The position numbers were made by a program, and so were the translations under genes. From assembly GCA_963758205.1 (NCBI GenBank), contig CAVWUM010000001.1, positions 620,001 through 684,000 on the forward strand: a DNA stretch of 64,000 nucleotides. Direction: 5' to 3'. This stretch comes from Owenweeksia sp963758205 (GTDB lineage Bacteria; Bacteroidota; Bacteroidia; Flavobacteriales; Schleiferiaceae). The notes under the pieces were generated by a model. That model worked only from the letters and a program-made list of their open reading frames with translations, made no database searches and was not told the origin of the DNA. Positions 45,075-53,083 of this stretch are shown here, in pieces (within the stretch, counting starts at the first letter, position 1; the number at the start of each line of letters is the position of its first letter).

Positions 45075-46163
45075 TCAGATAACAGACTGCTGCATTACAA
45101 TCTCGTACTGATCTGCCACCTGATTCCAGTTGTATTTTACCTTAATTTTTGCCAGGTTGTTTTTAATCTTCAATCGTTGATTTTCATTTCTTTCCAGCAA
45201 ATCAGCGGCATTGGCCACATCATTTACATCATTAAAGTAGGAGGCATCTTCACCCAAAACTTCGCGGTTAAACGGATTGTCGTGAGCGCAAATCATACAG
45301 CTGCAGGCCATAGCTTCCAATAATGATGGGTTTGTACCACCTACGGAGTGGCCATGGAAGAAAACATTGGAGAAGTACCTCAGATTGTGAATGGCTTCCT
45401 TTTTATAGGTGCCTTTGATAAACCTTATACGGCTATCGCGATAAGTGGTTTTAAGGTACTCTCCATATTCCGATTCATGATTTCCAATGACAAGTGTGAG
45501 TTTCTGGCTTTTACTTTTCTGTATTCCACCCAGTATAATCTCAATATTGTTTTCAGGCTCCAGCCGGGCTACCACCAGGTTGTATTCACCGGCCACAACC
45601 CCGTATTTATCTAAAATATCGGGCTCAGGGTTTTTTAATTTATCAGCACCATAGGGTATATAAATTACCTGGCTCCTGAATTTTTGGTTGAGGTATTTTT
45701 CAATTTCCATAGAGTCGGCAATAAGTACATGGCTGCCTTTAGCAGCCCAGGCCTCGGCCTTTTTTAAAAACTGCTGTACCCGTTTGCTGTATTTTGTGCG
45801 CTTCCACTCCAGCCCATCCATGTTGGTAATTATTATGGATTTACCCGGTAGAAACCTCTGCCACACGCTACTTGAGGTATAGCCCAGCATCAGTATCACA
45901 TCAAATTTTCTCCAGCGTGCATCAAGTATACAGTTGAGGTCATATATAAACTGGCCTGCTGTACCAATTCGGTGTTCGGGGTCATATTTATGAATGATGT
46001 CAATCCCCTCATATGTTTTTTGCTGGTAGGGGTGGCGGTGTGAGTTATAAACCAAAACGGAGTGACCTTTGGCCGCAAGGCGCACCCCTATTTGCTGGGC
46101 ACACTCTTCAAAGCCGCCATAGTAATTGGGAATGCCGCGGGTACCAATAATACCGATATTCAT
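45075..46163 (-). CDS. GT4 glycosyltransferase with DUF1972 N-terminal domain (rhamnosyltransferase-like)
   Basis: A 362-residue GT-B enzyme. The DUF1972 start IGTRGIPNYYGGFEECAQQI is typical of rhamnosyl-/glucosyltransferases such as WsaF or Cps2T relatives. ARLEPENNIEIILGG marks the nucleotide-sugar domain and GTNPSLLEAMACSCMICAHD the EX7E-like region. It overlaps the upstream GT4 gene with ATGA and is the last gene of this two-gene unit. Likely adds an early sugar to the polyprenyl-linked glycan begun by the transferase at 42430-43815; the rhamnose donor is only suggested by the family. Confidence 0.87.
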   Translation of the reverse strand: MNIGIIGTRGIPNYYGGFEECAQQIGVRLAAKGHSVLVYNSHRHPYQQKTYEGIDIIHKYDPEHRIGTAGQFIYDLNCILDARWRKFDVILMLGYTSSSVWQRFLPGKSIIITNMDGLEWKRTKYSKRVQQFLKKAEAWAAKGSHVLIADSMEIEKYLNQKFRSQVIYIPYGADKLKNPEPDILDKYGVVAGEYNLVVARLEPENNIEIILGGIQKSKSQKLTLVIGNHESEYGEYLKTTYRDSRIRFIKGTYKKEAIHNLRYFSNVFFHGHSVGGTNPSLLEAMACSCMICAHDNPFNREVLGEDASYFNDVNDVANAADLLERNENQRLKIKNNLAKIKVKYNWNQVADQYEIVMQQSVI

Positions 46164-47230
46164 GTTTTGGATTTATCTGTTACCATTTGGTAAATATCCA
46201 AAATCTCCCTAGCCGCTTTCTCCCAACTAAAATTTTTCTTCACCCAATCGGTATGATCTTCATTGCTCTTTAATGCTTTTAAAACCGCTTCGGTAATGCT
46301 TTCGGTATCATCCGGATTACAAAAAAAGGCGTGATTTTCAAATACCTCTTTCTGAGCACCACGGTCAGTAATAACTACCTGGCAACCCATTTTTAAAGCT
46401 TCTAAAGTTGAAAGGCCTGTAGTTTCATAATAGCTGATAAGTGCGTGTACCTTGCGTTTAGCGTAAAGGTTTTTAAGATCAGCAGGCGAAATACGACCAT
46501 GAAAATGCACATTTTGCCCTGCCGCCTTTTTGCATTGTTTATAATAGGCCGATTGGTTGGTGGCTGTATTTCCCGTAAGGTGAAGGGCAACATCGGTATC
46601 CTGCAAGGCTCGTATAAGTTTAAGCTGATTTTTTGGCCCTTCAATACGTGCGGCACATAATACACCACTTCGTTCAGTGTTGAATGTGGCTTCACCCATG
46701 TGCTCGCTACCCAGGTTTATCTTTTTTGATGGTGGCAGCATTTCTAAATCTTCTTCAATTTTCTGTAGTTCCTGATGAGAAGTGGAAATAAGGTAGTCGG
46801 TTTGCTTAAGAACCTTTCGCATGCTCTTTTTTTGCCCTGACAGGATGTAGGCGACCCCCGGAAATTTATCACTGCCATTGGCCCAGCGCGCGAAGGTTTT
46901 TAAATATTCTATACCAAAATTTCCAAAAAATTTAGTGAGCAACTTTGCTGTTGTGCCGCGATGCAACTTGTCATATTCACTATAGTCATGATAAATACTG
47001 CTAACCACTATAGGCAACCCGCTTTTTAATGCCTTTCTGGCATCTGCCGGTCTTATCAGGTTAAAAAAGTGAATAAGATCATAGGATTGAAAATCATGAT
47101 GGCAGCTGCTTAACCCGATTTCAACTTCGCAATCAAGTTGGTTAAGATACTTTGCGGTTTGCTCCACCTGAAGGGTATCACCTCCCGGTTGGGAAAAAAG
47201 CGTAGACCGGGTAAGAAATAGCACTTTCAT
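46160..47230 (-). CDS. GT4 family glycosyltransferase
   Basis: A 356-residue GT-B protein: VLFLTRSTLFSQPGGDTLQV at the start (acceptor domain glycine loop), ARIEGPKNQLKLIRAL at the domain boundary, and YYETTGLSTLEALKMGCQVV as the donor-binding region. It is the first gene of a two-gene minus-strand unit with the DUF1972 enzyme and starts 75 bases from the divergent cupredoxin gene. Probably acts in the same surface glycan pathway; the specificity is unknown. Confidence 0.86.
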   Translation of the reverse strand: MKVLFLTRSTLFSQPGGDTLQVEQTAKYLNQLDCEVEIGLSSCHHDFQSYDLIHFFNLIRPADARKALKSGLPIVVSSIYHDYSEYDKLHRGTTAKLLTKFFGNFGIEYLKTFARWANGSDKFPGVAYILSGQKKSMRKVLKQTDYLISTSHQELQKIEEDLEMLPPSKKINLGSEHMGEATFNTERSGVLCAARIEGPKNQLKLIRALQDTDVALHLTGNTATNQSAYYKQCKKAAGQNVHFHGRISPADLKNLYAKRKVHALISYYETTGLSTLEALKMGCQVVITDRGAQKEVFENHAFFCNPDDTESITEAVLKALKSNEDHTDWVKKNFSWEKAAREILDIYQMVTDKSKT

Positions 47231-47304
47231 AGATAGGGTGGGGCGCTGAACTTTCGTAGCTTTAAGGAGTTTAAAGTTTACGAATCTATAAAATCAATTC
47301 TCTT

Positions 47305-47871
47305 ATGAGACGAATTTTTTCAATGCTTACCATAGTTGCTTTTATATCAGCCTGCGGGCCGGCAGAAAGCGAGGAAACTAAAGCCGATGATGGCAAAATG
47401 GAAAACAACACCGAGATGCAAACAGAGGAATCAAACTCTGATGACATGGGTAATGAGGCCTCAATGGAATCAACAGATAAGATGACTCAGGGGCGCGAGG
47501 TTACGGTAAATGTAAAGGCTGTTGGCGAAACCATGACTACTATGGCCTATGAGCCCAAAAGACTGGAAGTACCAGCAGGATCTGTAGTAACATTGGTTTT
47601 AGAGAATACGGCCGAGAGTGAAGCTATGATTCACAACTTAGTTATCATAAAGGCAGGAAAACAAACCGAAGTATCTGAAGCAGGTCTTGAGGCAGGTTCT
47701 ACTGCGGGTTATGTGCCAGATAATGATAATATAATCGCGGCCACAAGCCTGGCCCAGCCTGGTGAAACTGTAGAAGTGAAGTTTAATGCACCTGACTCAC
47801 CAGGTACCTATCAGTTTATTTGTACCTACCCGGGCCACACGGCTATGAAAGGCGTGTTTTTAGTAAAATAA
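47305..47871 (+). CDS. Azurin/plastocyanin-like cupredoxin lipoprotein
   Basis: A 188-residue lipoprotein: a signal peptide ends in the lipobox ISAC (Cys17), followed by an acidic linker of about 50 residues and a cupredoxin domain from about residue 70. Copper ligands are His in MIHNLVI and Cys and His in FICTYPGHTAMKG, with Met as a likely axial ligand. In azurins three residues separate that His from the Met (HSALM); here there are only two (HTAM), so the metal-site loop is one residue short. It would carry electrons at the membrane surface, probably for respiration. It is monocistronic, with a terminator 32 bases after the stop. Confidence 0.87.
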   Translation: MRRIFSMLTIVAFISACGPAESEETKADDGKMENNTEMQTEESNSDDMGNEASMESTDKMTQGREVTVNVKAVGETMTTMAYEPKRLEVPAGSVVTLVLENTAESEAMIHNLVIIKAGKQTEVSEAGLEAGSTAGYVPDNDNIIAATSLAQPGETVEVKFNAPDSPGTYQFICTYPGHTAMKGVFLVK

Positions 47872-47891
47872 TCAGGTAATTCATTTTACCT

Positions 47892-48422
47892 TCAGGAAGA
47901 AGAAACTTCCGTCCATGAGGGCGGAAGTTTTTTTATTATGACATAGCTCAGCAGTCCACCAATTATGGTTTTAATAAGCAAGCCGGGCATTAGCCTGATT
48001 AGTGTTTCCCATATTTTAAGGCCATCTACCATTAGGTATAAAACCAAAAAGCCGGGAATGAGCAGTAGAATATGAGCTCGAAAAAAGGCGAGGATATAGA
48101 AAAAGAACCTTTGATGAGCGCGCTGGCTCTCCCAACCCACGTAATAACATATAAATGGAAATGCCCATAAAAAACCGGCTGTCGGTCCAATCATTTTCTG
48201 GTAACCTCCTTCATAACCTCCAAAAACAGGAAGACCTATTGCGCCCAGTGCCAGGTAGAGGAAGGCAATTATAAAACCTGTTTTTTTACCAAAAACAGCG
48301 GCCAGCGTAAATAGTATAAAGGTTTGCAGAGTTACAGGAACTTCAAACGCACTAAAGCCAATTGGTGCCACAAGTGCCGCGATTATAGTTCCGGTAATAA
48401 CCGCTTTTGCATTAATAGCCAT
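47892..48422 (-). CDS. bioY: Biotin transporter BioY
   Basis: A 176-residue S-component of an energy-coupling-factor biotin importer. It has six hydrophobic helices and the family landmarks VPVTLQTFILFTLAA, FLYLALGAIGLPVF, and GPTAGFLWAFPF. BioY can act alone or with the EcfAT module, which is not present here. Its start overlaps the MATE gene end by 11 bases, so the two are co-transcribed. The last codons (LPPSWTEVSSS) also form the hairpin that terminates the convergent cupredoxin transcript. Confidence 0.93.
   Translation of the reverse strand: MAINAKAVITGTIIAALVAPIGFSAFEVPVTLQTFILFTLAAVFGKKTGFIIAFLYLALGAIGLPVFGGYEGGYQKMIGPTAGFLWAFPFICYYVGWESQRAHQRFFFYILAFFRAHILLLIPGFLVLYLMVDGLKIWETLIRLMPGLLIKTIIGGLLSYVIIKKLPPSWTEVSSS
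47903..47937 (+). terminator. Intrinsic terminator of the cupredoxin gene, located inside the bioY coding end
   Basis: AAACTTCCG (47903-47911) pairs with CGGAAGTTT (47922-47930) and is followed by a T tract. It is 32 bases after the cupredoxin stop and lies entirely within the last codons of the opposite-strand bioY gene. Confidence 0.8.
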
Positions 48423-49749
48423 TCATTAATTTTTTTGATTTCCATTCAAAGCGCCAATAGAGAAGGGTAGCGGCCACTGTAAGCCCAAGTGCCAGCCCAT
48501 ACCATACTCCCAGCGGGCCCATCTCATATTTAATCCCCATAATGTAAGCCGGTAACAGGCCAAACCCCCAATAAGCTACAAAGGTTATGATTGTTGGAAT
48601 TTTTACTTCACTCATTCCGCGCAAAGCGCCAAGGGCCACTACCTGCGTACCATCTGATAGTTGAAAAAATACAGCCACTATAAGCAACTGGCTTGCTATG
48701 CCCATTACATATGTATCATCGGTATAAAAAGCCGGAAAATAATTTTTCCCTATTAAAAATATTAATCCACAAACAGCCATAAACAGCAATGCCATTACAA
48801 AGCTTACACGGCCTGCATTTCTCATAGTCCGTATGTCCTTTTTCCCAAGTTGATTGGCAACCCGCACGGTAGCGGCAGCCCCCAGGCCACTGGCCATCAT
48901 ATAGCTCAGTGCGGCCAGGCTAATTGCAATTTGATGTGCAGCAAGAGCTTCTGCACTTATTTGACCTACAATCACGGCTGCCACGGCAAAGGCGGATATT
49001 TCAAAAATATATTGTGTACCCGAGGGTATGCCCACCTTCAGTATGTCTTTAAAGTAGTTTTTGTTCCAGGTAATATTAGCGTATTGGCTCAGGTACTTAT
49101 TAAACCTTTTACCTCTGAAAATATAGAGGTACATAAAAATGGCCATGAGTACGCGAGCCACGAGTGTGGCATAACCAGCCCCATTTAGGCCCAAAGCCGG
49201 CAGCCCCCAATTACCATATATTAATAGGTAATTGAAAAAAATATTTAGCAGGTTAGCGCCAATGGAAATAACCATGGCCATGCGGGTGTAGGAGAGCCCT
49301 TCGGCAAACTGCTTGTAAGTAAGGAACAGGATTAGTGGGAAAATACTTGAGGAAATTATGAGCAGGTAAGGGTTTGCCAGTTGTTCAACTTTGGCTTCCT
49401 GGCCGAGAAGATGAGTAAACTGCGAAAAAATAATCACCGATAAAAAGATAACGGCAGCGGTAATAAGGTTGATTAGAAGCCCGTGGCGGAGAAAATGTCC
49501 GGCCTTATCGGGCCTGCCCTCACCATCCGCATTGGCAATAGGAGTGGTAAGACCAAAGGCCATACCCATACCAAAAACCATAGGTATTACAAATATGGAG
49601 TTGGCAAAAGCGGATGCCGCCAGCGGTATGGTACCCAACTGGCCGATCATAATGCTATCGGCCAGGCCAACCATAACATGGCCAAGCTGACCTATCATTA
49701 CAGGCCAGGCCAGGCTAAAAGTTGTTTTAAGATGTTGCTTGGTAGTCAA
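48412..49749 (-). CDS. MATE family efflux transporter
   Basis: A 445-residue multidrug/toxin antiporter of the NorM type with twelve hydrophobic helices in two similar halves. FSLAWPVMIGQLGHVMVGLADS starts the first half and FKDILKVGIPSGTQYIFEIS the second. It would expel cationic compounds or metabolites using a Na+ or H+ gradient. The start is TTG at 49749, the only standard codon ahead of the first conserved helix. It is followed by bioY with an 11-base overlap. The substrate is unknown. Confidence 0.92.
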   Translation of the reverse strand: MTTKQHLKTTFSLAWPVMIGQLGHVMVGLADSIMIGQLGTIPLAASAFANSIFVIPMVFGMGMAFGLTTPIANADGEGRPDKAGHFLRHGLLINLITAAVIFLSVIIFSQFTHLLGQEAKVEQLANPYLLIISSSIFPLILFLTYKQFAEGLSYTRMAMVISIGANLLNIFFNYLLIYGNWGLPALGLNGAGYATLVARVLMAIFMYLYIFRGKRFNKYLSQYANITWNKNYFKDILKVGIPSGTQYIFEISAFAVAAVIVGQISAEALAAHQIAISLAALSYMMASGLGAAATVRVANQLGKKDIRTMRNAGRVSFVMALLFMAVCGLIFLIGKNYFPAFYTDDTYVMGIASQLLIVAVFFQLSDGTQVVALGALRGMSEVKIPTIITFVAYWGFGLLPAYIMGIKYEMGPLGVWYGLALGLTVAATLLYWRFEWKSKKLMNGY

Positions 49750-49783
49750 AACAGGACGAGTGAATTTTCGCCCTGCGAAAGTA

Positions 49784-50017
49784 TTAGATTAATTCGGCTT
49801 CGTGGCGCCTCATCTCACGTTCGTAAAAGGCCTCTGCCGCATCCAGCAGGTTGGCAATTTCATCTACCAACGCTTCTTCTTCGCCCTCAAGTTCGTCCAT
49901 CCATTCCACCTCGTCATGGTTTACGTTCCATACAAATCGTGGAAACTCCGTGTGTACAATGAATATTTCATCAGGCACATCGGTGTTATCTGCAAGTAAA
50001 AAATGTGGTAACTCCAT
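49784..50017 (-). CDS. Small acidic hypothetical protein
   Basis: A 77-residue strongly acidic protein with no family I recognise. The first half is beta-like (IFIVHTEFPRFVWNVNHDEV), the second an amphipathic helix rich in Glu and Asp (LEGEEEALVDEIANLLDAAE). Codon usage and the clean ATG at 50017 support a real gene; it lies 34 bases ahead of the MATE gene on the same strand. No function is suggested. Confidence 0.65.
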   Translation of the reverse strand: MELPHFLLADNTDVPDEIFIVHTEFPRFVWNVNHDEVEWMDELEGEEEALVDEIANLLDAAEAFYEREMRRHEAELI

Positions 50018-50139
50018 CGGTTGTGTTTAAGCTTTTAAATATAGAGAAAGCCACTTTAAGTTAAAGAGCTTTTTTCAAAATTTTACGTCAGATTAGTCTT
50101 AAAGATGGAATTATCTAATGAGTTGAATTCCGTTAAACA

Positions 50140-51303
50140 TCACTTGCTGGCAAAAGTTCGAACATCGCTGCCGCTAACTTCGCTTCCCCCAAGTATAATA
50201 AGGCGCTCCACAACATTTCGCAGTTCACGGATATTACCGGTCCAGTCTATCTTTTTCAGTTCTTCCATGGCATCATCACTAAACTTCTTAGGAGCAGTTC
50301 CCTGCTCTTCGGCAATTTTTTGGGCAAAATATTCGGTTAGAACCGGGATGTCTTCCTTACGATCATTAAGTGCCGGCACTTTAATGAGGATCACACTAAG
50401 GCGGTGATAAAGGTCTTCTCTAAAATCGCCCTTCTCAATCTCCTTAGCCAGGTTTTTATTAGTGGCGGCCAGTACGCGCACATTCACTTTTACTTCTTTA
50501 TCACCACCTACAGGGGTTATTTTTCCTTCCTGTAAAGCGCGTAATACTTTAGCCTGGGCGCTAAGGCTCATATCGCCAATTTCATCTAAAAAGAGGGTGC
50601 CACCATTGGCTTGTTCAAATTTTCCTTTACGATCTTTTACCGCTGAGGTAAATGCCCCTTTTTTATGCCCGAACAGTTCACTTTCAATAAGTTCAGAAGG
50701 GATTGCTGCACAATTCACCTCTATCATAGGGCCTTTGTTGCGCTCGCTTTTCTGGTGAATCCAATGCGCTACTAACTCCTTACCTGTACCGTTAGGGCCG
50801 GTTATGAGTACGCGAGCATCGGTTGGTGCTACTTTCTCTATCATTTCCTTTATAGCCTCCAATGCTTCGGATTCGCCCACCATCTGGTAGCCCTTTGAAA
50901 TTTTTCTCTTCAGGGTTTTATTTTCCTTAACCAGGTCAGTACGATCAAGCGCCCGCCTCACGGTGGTAAGCAGACGGTTTAAATCCGGTGGCTTGGAAAT
51001 GTAATCATACGCCCCTTTGCGCATGCATTCCACGGCCGTATCCAAATCCCCATGGCCGGATATCATAATTACCGATGTATCGGGGTGCTTTTGGCGAATG
51101 TTTTCAAGCACTTCAATGCCATCCACCCCCGGCATCTTTATATCACAAAGTACAAGGTCATATTCCTTGTCGGCTACCATGTCAATGGCCTCCTTGCCGT
51201 TTTCAGCCTCTTCCAGTTCAAATGATTTATCCTCATCGGCCAAAATATTCTTCAATACATTCCTGATCGCTTTTTCGTCTTCTACAATAAGGATTCTTGC
51301 CAT
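50140..51303 (-). CDS. NtrC-family sigma-54-type response regulator lacking a DNA-binding domain
   Basis: A 387-residue protein with a receiver domain (about 1-120; phospho-Asp in YDLVLCDIKMPGVDG) and an AAA+ sigma-54 interaction domain (about 145-375; Walker A GPNGTGKELVAHWI, Walker B GGTLFLDEIGDM, arginine-rich NIRELRNVVERLI). The loop that normally reads GAFTGA is GAFTSA. The protein ends right after the AAA+ domain, with no Fis-type helix-turn-helix. Similar truncated regulators occur in other Flavobacteriia. It overlaps the Ppx/GppA gene by 22 bases and is the last gene of a five-gene operon. It may activate sigma-54 from solution or have another role. Confidence 0.88.
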   Translation of the reverse strand: MARILIVEDEKAIRNVLKNILADEDKSFELEEAENGKEAIDMVADKEYDLVLCDIKMPGVDGIEVLENIRQKHPDTSVIMISGHGDLDTAVECMRKGAYDYISKPPDLNRLLTTVRRALDRTDLVKENKTLKRKISKGYQMVGESEALEAIKEMIEKVAPTDARVLITGPNGTGKELVAHWIHQKSERNKGPMIEVNCAAIPSELIESELFGHKKGAFTSAVKDRKGKFEQANGGTLFLDEIGDMSLSAQAKVLRALQEGKITPVGGDKEVKVNVRVLAATNKNLAKEIEKGDFREDLYHRLSVILIKVPALNDRKEDIPVLTEYFAQKIAEEQGTAPKKFSDDAMEELKKIDWTGNIRELRNVVERLIILGGSEVSGSDVRTFASK

Positions 51304-52223
51304 GTGTTTTCGTCTTTTAATGTGATGAATACCCCCTCTTTAAGGGCATAGGTGGAGAGTTTCATGTTTTTCAAGCCCAGGCGTTTCAGCAAAAAGTTGA
51401 TCTGAATACAGGCCATGGGCATCATATCCGCCCGCATGGGTATCATACCGGGCGTTGCCAGCCTTTGTTCATAGGAGCTGTTCAGCATTTTTTGAGAGAT
51501 ACTCAAGTACTGATGCAGCTGAAATTCATAGGATGTTTTTAGCGGATCATAATCTCCATCGGGGTAGGCAGCCTGAATCATAGTAGCCAGTGTATCAAAG
51601 GAACCACTGCTGCCAATAAGGGTTTTGGTGGGATGATGCTTTACAGCCTCAACCAGCTCTTCCGTTACTTCAGCAATAAAATCTTCGATAAGTTGAATTT
51701 CCGGTTTTGAGATAGGATCCTTGGGTTTAAACTTTTCCAGCAGACGGCTGGAGCCGATGTTGTAGCTGTTTTTCCAAAGTACTTCCTGGCTATTGGCCAG
51801 AATAAATTCAGTACTACCACCACCAATATCCACAATAAGTGAAGTGCCGGGGCCTAAATCCAAAGCCTGTGTAACCCCAAGGTATATCAACTCCGCCTCC
51901 TTTTGCCCGTCAATTACATTTACATTGATGTTGGTCTGCTCGGCTGCTTTGGTTACAAAATCTTTACCGTTAGATGCTGAGCGAATGGCCGCAGTGGCAA
52001 AGGCATAGGTTTTATCTACAGCATATTCCTTAATGGTTTCCCTGTGAGATTTTAAAGCATTAATACCCCGCTCAAAAGCAACGGGCATAATGCGATCATC
52101 ATCAAGGCCGCCATCGCCCAGTTTTACACCAATTTTGTTATTGTAAAGCACAGCATTGGTTTCCGTATCTCTTATAAGGAGATTAAAGGTATTGGTGCCT
52201 AAGTCTATTACGGCTACTTTCAT
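51282..52223 (-). CDS. Ppx/GppA family phosphatase (exopolyphosphatase)
   Basis: A 313-residue member of the actin-like ATPase superfamily that degrades polyphosphate or pppGpp. It has KVAVIDLGTNTFNLLI (phosphate 1), SLIVDIGGGSTEFI (phosphate 2) and LIGSSGSFDTLATM, and is of the short, single-module type. The ATG at 52223 gives a four-base ATGA overlap with the mscS stop; a TTG at 52250 is less likely. Its place between MscS and an NtrC-like regulator suggests a stress-response unit, but this is inference from co-transcription. Confidence 0.9.
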   Translation of the reverse strand: MKVAVIDLGTNTFNLLIRDTETNAVLYNNKIGVKLGDGGLDDDRIMPVAFERGINALKSHRETIKEYAVDKTYAFATAAIRSASNGKDFVTKAAEQTNINVNVIDGQKEAELIYLGVTQALDLGPGTSLIVDIGGGSTEFILANSQEVLWKNSYNIGSSRLLEKFKPKDPISKPEIQLIEDFIAEVTEELVEAVKHHPTKTLIGSSGSFDTLATMIQAAYPDGDYDPLKTSYEFQLHQYLSISQKMLNSSYEQRLATPGMIPMRADMMPMACIQINFLLKRLGLKNMKLSTYALKEGVFITLKDENTWQESLL

Positions 52224-53083
52224 TGCTGGTCGGGCATTTGGCGCACCCAAAGGTCGCGTTGCGGAAATGGAATTTTAACACCTCCCTCTCGGAAGTTCCG
52301 GTCAATTTCAAATCTTATATCACTTTTAGTGCGCTCTATCCTGAAAAGGTTTTTGGAGTAAAAATTAAGGCGGAACTCCAGGGCACTATCGCCAAAGTTT
52401 TCAAAAAATACATTGGGTTCCGGTATTTCCATAACATCCTTATGCTGTTTGGCGCTTTTTACCAAAAGATCTTTTACCAAAGTTGTATCAGAGCCATAGG
52501 CCACGCCAACCTTTACTTCAAACCGGGTTACTTTACTGTTGTTCTGGCTCCAGTTAATTACATTTTCGTTGGTGAGTTTGGTGTTGGGTACAATAATCAC
52601 AATATCCTCTCTAGTAAGCAGGCTGGTGGTGCGGAGGCCTACATCCTGTACCTGGCCAACAGTGCCGGCTATTTCCACAATATCACCAGCTGTAACCGTG
52701 CGTTGAGATAGAATTATAAAACCGGCTACCAAATCACGGAAGAAGTCCTGAAGCCCCAGTCCAAGGCCTACTAAAAGTGCAGTGGAACCAACTAAAAGGG
52801 TAAACATATTTACCCCAAGGCTTTCAATGGCTACAATCATAGCCAGCACATATACTATATAGCTCACCAGTTGAACTATGGCGTATTGCTTTCCAGTATC
52901 AAATCTGCTTTTGTTGTTTCTGCGTAAAAACTTTTTGAAAAGCCATAGTACGCCCCAGGCCACCAAAAATATCAGTACGATATTGAGGATGTTAAAAACG
53001 TGGATTTCAAAATTCCCCGATACAAATAGGGTTATCTCAAGGAAATCCTTAACCTTTTCCACTAGCTCCTGTAGCTTATCCAT
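52220..53083 (-). CDS. Small-conductance mechanosensitive channel (MscS family)
   Basis: A 287-residue inner-membrane channel that opens under osmotic downshock. Three N-terminal helices end in the pore segment GLGLGLQDFFRDLVAGF, followed by the beta domain (ITAGDIVEIAGTVGQVQDVGLRT) and the C-terminal alpha/beta domain (about 180-275). Length and motifs match E. coli MscS. It overlaps the upstream ABC permease by 22 bases and the downstream Ppx gene by four. Confidence 0.93.
   Translation of the reverse strand: MDKLQELVEKVKDFLEITLFVSGNFEIHVFNILNIVLIFLVAWGVLWLFKKFLRRNNKSRFDTGKQYAIVQLVSYIVYVLAMIVAIESLGVNMFTLLVGSTALLVGLGLGLQDFFRDLVAGFIILSQRTVTAGDIVEIAGTVGQVQDVGLRTTSLLTREDIVIIVPNTKLTNENVINWSQNNSKVTRFEVKVGVAYGSDTTLVKDLLVKSAKQHKDVMEIPEPNVFFENFGDSALEFRLNFYSKNLFRIERTKSDIRFEIDRNFREGGVKIPFPQRDLWVRQMPDQQ

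Noticed and set aside
49483..49962. A 159-codon plus-strand frame across the start of the MATE gene
   Set aside because: Shadow of the MATE and small acidic protein genes, with no domain and implausible composition.
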